18,295 bases of DNA from an uncultured Mucilaginibacter sp. (GTDB lineage Bacteria > Bacteroidota > Bacteroidia > Sphingobacteriales > Sphingobacteriaceae), in the NCBI GenBank assembly GCA_946479225.1, contig CAMLFI010000011.1, positions 1 to 18,295 of the forward strand. Reading direction: 5' to 3'. Positions within the stretch are counted from its first letter, which is position 1. The number at the start of each line of letters is the position of its first letter. Shown piece after piece: positions 13,685 to 18,295 of the stretch. The notes under the pieces are model-generated. The model saw only the letters and a list, made by a program, of their open reading frames with translations, was not told where the DNA came from and ran no database searches. A program made the translations under genes and the position numbers.

Positions 13685-14824
13685 ATGAATTTTGAATTGA
13701 CGGAGGAACATCAAATGATACGGCAGACCGCGCGCCACTTTGCCGAGCAGGAACTTAAACCGGGTGTTATTGAACGCGATGAACTGCAGAAGTTTCCGGC
13801 GGAGCAAGTAAGGAAACTGGGAGAGTTAGGGTTTTTAGGAATGATGGTGTCGCCTGATTATGGCGGGAGCGGTATGGACACGTTGTCGTATGTGCTGGCT
13901 ATGGAGGAGTTTTCAAAAATTGATGCCTCAGCGTCAGTGATCGTTTCTGTTAATAATTCTCTGGTTTGTTATGGGCTGGAGAAATACGGAACAGAAGAAC
14001 AAAAGCAAAAGTATTTGGTACCCCTTGCAAGTGGTAAACAGATAGGTGCCTTTTGCCTTTCGGAACCGGAGGCGGGTTCAGACGCCACTTCACAACGAAC
14101 AACCGCTATTGATATGGGTGATCATTATTTGCTGAACGGCGTCAAAAATTGGATCACTAACGGCAATTCGGCCACAACTTATATTGTTTTAGCACAAACT
14201 GATGCAGAGAAAACACACCATGGTATAAGCGCTTTTATTGTTGAAAAGGGAACGGAGGGTTTTATGGTGGGTGCGAAAGAAAACAAGATGGGGATGCGTG
14301 CGTCTGATACGCATTCGCTGCATTTTGCAGACGTTAAAGTGCCAAAGGAAAACCGTCTTGGTGATGACGGGATAGGCTTTACTCTGGCGATGAAATTATT
14401 GGAAGGCGGTCGCATTGGAATTGCCGCGCAGGCTTTGGGTATTGCTGCGGGTGCTTTTGAAATGGCTTTACATTATGCCAAAGAGCGCAGGGCCTTTGGC
14501 AAAACCCTTGCCGAGATGCAGGCCACGCAGTTTAAGCTTGCTGATATGGAAATGGAAATAGAGGCCGCCCGCCTGCTTTGTTATAAGGCGGCGTGGTTAA
14601 AAGATAATGGGCAACCATACGGGCATGTCAGTGCTATGGCTAAGCTTTTTTCATCGCAAACGGCGATGAAAACAACTATAGAAGCCGTACAAATACACGG
14701 AGGTTACGGTTGTGTAAAAGAATACCATGTTGAACGGCTTATGCGGGATGCCAAGGTAACGCAGATATACGAAGGCACATCTGAAATTCAACGCATTGTC
14801 ATATCGCGCGACATACTAAAGTAG
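13685..14824 (+). CDS. Acyl-CoA dehydrogenase (short-chain / butyryl-CoA type)
   Basis: A 379-residue FAD enzyme that introduces the alpha,beta double bond into acyl-CoA, the first step of beta-oxidation or branched-chain amino acid breakdown; electrons pass to ETF. The whole domain order is present: N-terminal helices (ELTEEHQMIRQTARHFAEQEL), the middle beta domain with the FAD/substrate signature GAFCLSEPEAGSDA and NGVKNWITNG, and the C-terminal helical domain with ERRAFGKTLAEMQ and QIHGGYGCVKEYHVERLMRDAK. The catalytic base is Glu363 in IYEGTSEIQR, the position used by short- and medium-chain enzymes. Length is normal. Chain-length preference is inferred from overall similarity to butyryl-CoA dehydrogenases. 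It is followed 42 nt later by a thioredoxin-like lipoprotein gene on the same strand, with no terminator between. Confidence 0.96.
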   Translation: MNFELTEEHQMIRQTARHFAEQELKPGVIERDELQKFPAEQVRKLGELGFLGMMVSPDYGGSGMDTLSYVLAMEEFSKIDASASVIVSVNNSLVCYGLEKYGTEEQKQKYLVPLASGKQIGAFCLSEPEAGSDATSQRTTAIDMGDHYLLNGVKNWITNGNSATTYIVLAQTDAEKTHHGISAFIVEKGTEGFMVGAKENKMGMRASDTHSLHFADVKVPKENRLGDDGIGFTLAMKLLEGGRIGIAAQALGIAAGAFEMALHYAKERRAFGKTLAEMQATQFKLADMEMEIEAARLLCYKAAWLKDNGQPYGHVSAMAKLFSSQTAMKTTIEAVQIHGGYGCVKEYHVERLMRDAKVTQIYEGTSEIQRIVISRDILK

Positions 14825-14866
14825 CGGAGTCTTTTTAATTAACTTTGATTTGATAAATTTTTTATA

Positions 14867-16093
14867 ATGAAGATATTCAGATTTTTCCCCGCTTTTTCGG
14901 TAATATTCCTGCTTTTAGCAGGATGTTCAAAGCCTCAGTTACAAACGGGTATATGGCGGGGCGCTTTAAAAACAGCCAGCGGAAATGAGATACCCTTCAA
15001 CTTTGAAATTACTGACACGGCAGGAAAAAAACAGATGACGATTTTTAACGGTGCCGAACGTTTTAAAGTGACTGATATTACCGTTGATGGCGACAGCGTA
15101 GCTATAAAAATGCCGCTGTTTGAGTCTGAGTTTAAATTGAAACTTTCAGAAGGTACGCTTGTAGGCAAATGGATAAAACACCTTGCCGACAGCGACGCTT
15201 TTGTTGATTTTAATGCTGTTTATGGCAGTAACAAACGGTTTAAAACCGATCAAAAACCGGTTGCGAATATTTCGGGCCGCTGGGCAGTAGGCTTTGGCGA
15301 TGGAGAAGAAAAAGATTTTGCTGTAGGTGAGTTTAAGCAAGACGATGCAAAACTTACCGGCACATTTTTAACCACCACCGGCGACTACCGCTTTTTAGAA
15401 GGTGTGGTGAGCGGCGATAGCTTATATCTCTCGTGTTTTGATGGTGGCCATGCTTATTTGTTTAATGCCAAAATAAAGGGCGATAGCATAACTGCCGGCA
15501 AGTTTTACGCAGGCCGTACCGGTACTGATGTTTGGACAGCAGTAAAAGATGCCAATGCAAAATTACCGGATGCCTATTCGCTAACAGCGCTGAAACCAGG
15601 TTTTAAAAAGATCGATTTTACGTTTAAGGACCTTAGTGGCAAACCTGTTTCTATAAACGATGAAAGGTTTAAAAACAAAGTGGTAATCGTTCAGATCATG
15701 GGCTCATGGTGCCCTAACTGCATGGATGAAACGGCCTATATGGTAAACTACTATAAAAAATATCAGCCCAAAGGCGTTGAGGTAGTTGGCCTTGCGTATG
15801 AGCGCACTACTGATTTTGCCCGTTCAAAAAAAGCGGTGCAGCAAGTAAAAGATCGTTTTAATGTATCTTACCCGCTGTTAATAACAGGTTTCACACCCGC
15901 TCGCGGCGAAGCAGCCAAAAGCTTACCGATGATGGAGAAAGTGCTCGGCTTCCCCACAACCATTATTATCGACAAAAATGGCGACGTACGTAAAATACAT
16001 ACAGGCTTTAGCGGACCGGGTACCGGCGAACATTATATTGAATTTATCACTGAGTTTGAAAAGCTTACCGACGACCTGCTAGCCGAAAAGTAA
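14867..16093 (+). CDS. TlpA-like thioredoxin-fold lipoprotein
   Basis: A 408-residue thiol-disulfide oxidoreductase in the cell envelope. The signal peptide ends in LLLAGC, so Cys20 is lipidated. Residues about 24-125 and 130-225 look like two related beta domains, each opening with a Trp motif (GIWRGAL and SGRWAVGF) and containing a 'GDS' strand turn, consistent with a tandem duplication. The thioredoxin/AhpC-TSA domain occupies about 245-405: FTFKDLSGKPVSI, active site WCPNC with Cys282 and Cys285, VEVVGLAYE, and the cis-Pro region GFPTTIIIDKNGDV. It probably reduces disulfides in the periplasm, as TlpA/ResA proteins do; the client is unknown. It may be cotranscribed with the acyl-CoA dehydrogenase, though no functional link is obvious. 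Confidence 0.93.
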   Translation: MKIFRFFPAFSVIFLLLAGCSKPQLQTGIWRGALKTASGNEIPFNFEITDTAGKKQMTIFNGAERFKVTDITVDGDSVAIKMPLFESEFKLKLSEGTLVGKWIKHLADSDAFVDFNAVYGSNKRFKTDQKPVANISGRWAVGFGDGEEKDFAVGEFKQDDAKLTGTFLTTTGDYRFLEGVVSGDSLYLSCFDGGHAYLFNAKIKGDSITAGKFYAGRTGTDVWTAVKDANAKLPDAYSLTALKPGFKKIDFTFKDLSGKPVSINDERFKNKVVIVQIMGSWCPNCMDETAYMVNYYKKYQPKGVEVVGLAYERTTDFARSKKAVQQVKDRFNVSYPLLITGFTPARGEAAKSLPMMEKVLGFPTTIIIDKNGDVRKIHTGFSGPGTGEHYIEFITEFEKLTDDLLAEK

Positions 16094-16100
16094 TACCAAA

Positions 16101-16122
16101 CCCCTCTCCGTGCGGAGAGGGG
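16101..16122. repeat. GC-rich perfect hairpin, REP-like element
   Basis: CCCCTCTCC (16101-16109) and GGAGAGGGG (16114-16122) form a perfect 9-bp stem around GTGC, in the 69 bp between two convergent genes. There is no T-run on the plus strand and only TTT on the minus. Similar CCCTCTCC/GGAGAGGG hairpins are, as I recall, scattered between genes in many Bacteroidetes genomes. Confidence 0.6.
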
Positions 16123-16162
16123 CCAACAAAAGGTAGTGCAGGTTTAGGTAATGCTTGTCTTA

Positions 16163-18127
16163 TTATTCGGCGGCAAGGGTGTTGCTTTTTGCCATGTCAC
16201 GGGTACTTTCCGCAAGGCGAATAAATTCTGCGCGGTAGCCTTGCTCGTCTTGTCCTTTTGCACCTTTAGCTAAACTTATAACCTGGTTAAAGTTAGAGCT
16301 TTGTTTAAATTGTGAGTTGCGCAGCAGCAAGCCATATTCTGCAACGGAAGCGGCGAATTGCATATCTTCAGACGAATTATTTAACGCGATGGTCTTGTTT
16401 TCCACCACAATTGACTCCATTTTGCTCACATCAGCATTCGGGTCTTTGTAGCGAAATTTTACGGTCATCAATTCGTCTGATGTGTTTTTAATATCTGTCT
16501 TTCGGTCTTTTTGATATTTTAATGGGTCGACGCTACCGGCGAACATATCATCTTTTACTCCAACCGGGACGATCTCATAAAGCGCGGTTACGTTATGGCC
16601 TACGCCCATATCACCGCCTAATTTGGCATCGTTATTAAAGTCTTCTTTGGCTAGCAGGCGGTCCTCGTAACCCAATAAGCGGTAAGCTTGTACTTTGGCA
16701 GGGTTAAACTCAACTTGTAATTTCACATCTTTGGCAACAGTAAATAAAGTACCGCCAAACTCGGTCACCATGGAGCGGGTAGCCTCGGTAACGTTATCAA
16801 TATAAGCGTAATTGCCGTGCCCCTTATCAGCCAACAGTTCCATTTTGCTGTCTTTATAATTACCCATTCCGAAACCAAGAATGGAAATGCTAACACCGCT
16901 TTTGCGTTCTTCCTCTATTAGCTGCTCCATATCCTTATCGCTTGATAGGCCTACATTAAAATCACCATCGGTAGCCATTACAATACGATTATTGCCGCCT
17001 TTTTTAAAGTTTTGGCGGGCAATGTTATAGGCCAGCTTGATGCCGGCGCCACCTGCTGTACTCCCTCCGGCACCTAACTGGTTAATAGCATCTTTAATTT
17101 TTTGTTTTTGGTCGCCCGGAGTGGCCGGCAGCACTAAACCTGCTGCGCCGGCATAAACTACCATTGCTACGTGGTCAACTGGCCGCAACTGGTCTACCAA
17201 CATCTTTAGCGATGTTTTTACCAAAGGCAACCTATTGTCGGGACTCATTGATCCTGAAACATCAATTAAAAACACCAGGTTGCTTGGTGGCAGTTTGGCA
17301 TTGTCAACTTGTTTGGCTTTCAGGCCAATGCGCACCAATTGGTGTTTAGGGTTCCATGGCGCAGTGGATACTTCGGCCTGAATTGCGACAGGCTTGCCAG
17401 CAGCCGGCTCAGGCAGATCATATTTAAAATAGTTGATCATTTCCTCAATGCGTACAGCATTCTTGGGCGGCAATTGTCCCGAGTTAATATACCTGCGCAC
17501 ATTGGCGTACGATGCTGCGTCTACATCCGTAGCGAGGGTAGAAAGTGGCGTGGTTCTGGCATCAAGAAAAGTGTTTTCAACGATGTTGTTGTATGATTCG
17601 TCGTTGTCACGATCCGGCGCAGAATAGCCATAAGTATTGCTGTCCTTTACCTTTTTTTTATTCCTTGCGCCTACGTAATTGCCGGCAACTACACCCGCAA
17701 CTTTTCCGGTCAACTGATTTTGCACAATCGGAACACTGCGCATTTCCTGAGAAGTTACGGTGGAAATTGCACCCGCAACCGCGCTTCTTTTTTGAGTGCC
17801 GTAACCCACTACAACAACTTCATCTAAATAAGCTCGTTGTGCTTTAAGTTCTACATCAATAATGCTCTTATCTTTGATTTTTATGGTTTGCGGTATGTAG
17901 CCGATAAAAGCGAACGTAAGCTTTGTTTTACCATCGGGGACATTAAGGGAGTATTTTCCCGTGGCGTCAGCCGTTGTCGCAATAGTGGTACCCTCAACCC
18001 TGATAGAAGCGCCAATTAGCGGTTGACGGGAGTCATCATAAACGGTGCCGCTTATAACGCGGTCTGCACCGAAAGTAAATGCGGCAAAGCCTGCCAGCAT
18101 CAACATTAACAATAAGGTCTTTTTCAT
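16163..18127 (-). CDS. YfbK-like von Willebrand factor A protein fused to a SusC-type N-terminus
   Basis: A 654-residue secreted protein of three parts. Residues 1-20 are a signal peptide. Residues 22-96 are a CarboxypepD_reg-like domain (VISGTVYDDSRQPLIGASI...FIGYIPQTI). Residues 102-150 match the start of SusC/RagA TonB-dependent receptors: the TonB-box-like DEVVVVGYGTQKR, then the first part of the plug (AGAISTVTSQEM, QLTGKVAGVVAGN), which stops. From about 180 it is YfbK-like: FLDARTTPLSTLATDVDAASY, RRYINSGQLPP, then a VWA domain (about 283-470) with a complete MIDAS metal site: Asp289, Ser291, Ser293, Thr357 and Asp387 (DVSGS, GGSTAGG, ATDGDFNVG). The C-terminal part (about 480-640) fits DUF3520. 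VWA domains bind partner proteins through a metal ion; a role in envelope assembly or signalling is inference. The gene is alone on the minus strand. Whether the junction is native is discussed in the findings. Confidence 0.93.
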   Translation of the reverse strand: MKKTLLLMLMLAGFAAFTFGADRVISGTVYDDSRQPLIGASIRVEGTTIATTADATGKYSLNVPDGKTKLTFAFIGYIPQTIKIKDKSIIDVELKAQRAYLDEVVVVGYGTQKRSAVAGAISTVTSQEMRSVPIVQNQLTGKVAGVVAGNYVGARNKKKVKDSNTYGYSAPDRDNDESYNNIVENTFLDARTTPLSTLATDVDAASYANVRRYINSGQLPPKNAVRIEEMINYFKYDLPEPAAGKPVAIQAEVSTAPWNPKHQLVRIGLKAKQVDNAKLPPSNLVFLIDVSGSMSPDNRLPLVKTSLKMLVDQLRPVDHVAMVVYAGAAGLVLPATPGDQKQKIKDAINQLGAGGSTAGGAGIKLAYNIARQNFKKGGNNRIVMATDGDFNVGLSSDKDMEQLIEEERKSGVSISILGFGMGNYKDSKMELLADKGHGNYAYIDNVTEATRSMVTEFGGTLFTVAKDVKLQVEFNPAKVQAYRLLGYEDRLLAKEDFNNDAKLGGDMGVGHNVTALYEIVPVGVKDDMFAGSVDPLKYQKDRKTDIKNTSDELMTVKFRYKDPNADVSKMESIVVENKTIALNNSSEDMQFAASVAEYGLLLRNSQFKQSSNFNQVISLAKGAKGQDEQGYRAEFIRLAESTRDMAKSNTLAAE

Positions 18128-18217
18128 AATTTATGGTTTTTATAGTAAGATGCAGCCTTAACCACAATTCCATAAAAAGCATAAAATAATTTCAAAAACC
18201 TATTTAGGGACTAGCAA

Positions 18218-18295
18218 TTACGCCTTTTCCTCCCAAATCATACACAAGTGCAAAATGGTTTCAACCGCTTTTTGCATATCCTGCACAGATACCCA
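18218..18295 (-). CDS. C-terminal end of an unknown minus-strand gene (5' end outside window)
   Basis: The minus-strand frame is open from the window edge for 25 codons and ends in TAA (18218-18220). The visible end is helical: VQDMQKAVETILHLCMIWEEKA. It stops 90 bp upstream of the VWA start codon, on the same strand, with no terminator seen between. The family cannot be named from 25 residues, but the amphipathic, gene-like composition makes a coding end likely. Confidence 0.55.
   Translation of the reverse strand, partial: WVSVQDMQKAVETILHLCMIWEEKA

Noticed and set aside
1..18295. Defence island, phage, IS or CRISPR content
   Set aside because: No transposase, integrase, nuclease, spacer-repeat array or toxin-antitoxin pair is visible; the lone XRE gene has no partner.

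Overview
The window looks like chromosome from a Bacteroidetes species, most likely family Sphingobacteriaceae (Mucilaginibacter/Pedobacter-like). The reasons are the moderate GC content, secreted proteins with 'A-x-A-Q' signal-peptide ends and 'SCKK' lipoprotein sites, a SusC-type N-terminus, promoters of the TTG-N19/20-TAnnTTTG type, and weak or absent Shine-Dalgarno sequences. The genus is an inference from style, not from a marker gene. I see no phage, insertion sequence, CRISPR array or plasmid function.

Layout. 1-2205: the 3' half of carB (carbamoyl-phosphate synthase large subunit, ending right after the second ATP-grasp region), then a bacilliredoxin-family gene with its own terminator. 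2206-4870: a secreted M1 zinc aminopeptidase with a repeat-rich leader, ending at a terminator shared with the next, opposing operon. 4887-7179 (minus strand): a three-gene envelope operon with junctions of only 2-5 nt, encoding a predicted outer-membrane barrel protein, a signal-anchored Pro/Met-rich protein with four tandem octapeptides, and a small secreted beta-rich protein. 7344-7651: a 64-residue two-helix membrane protein with its own promoter and terminator.

7736-9880: a two-component system. A TPR-containing NarL-type histidine kinase (plus) and a LuxR/NarL-type response regulator (minus) converge and overlap by 6 bp at a TTATAA palindrome. Divergent from the regulator lies a second envelope module at 10027-12680: a candidate 39-residue membrane peptide overlapping the next start as ATGA, an outer-membrane barrel protein and a large surface lipoprotein. 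A natural hypothesis is that this kinase/regulator pair controls one or both neighbouring envelope operons.

12721-13684: two terminators, a tRNA-Asp(GUC) on the minus strand with a perfect Bacteroidetes promoter, a small XRE-family regulator, and a gene-poor stretch with two plus-strand terminator-like hairpins that may end a small RNA. 13685-16093: a short-chain acyl-CoA dehydrogenase and a TlpA-like thioredoxin lipoprotein. 16163-18127 (minus): a YfbK-like von Willebrand A protein whose N-terminus is the front of a SusC-type TonB-dependent receptor (carboxypeptidase-regulatory domain, TonB-box-like sequence, start of the plug). The right edge holds the last 25 codons of another minus-strand gene.

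Most interesting points: the SusC-front/VWA fusion, the symmetrical kinase/regulator junction, the ATGA-coupled micro-ORF, the octapeptide-repeat protein with its barrel partner, and a CarB without its allosteric domain.
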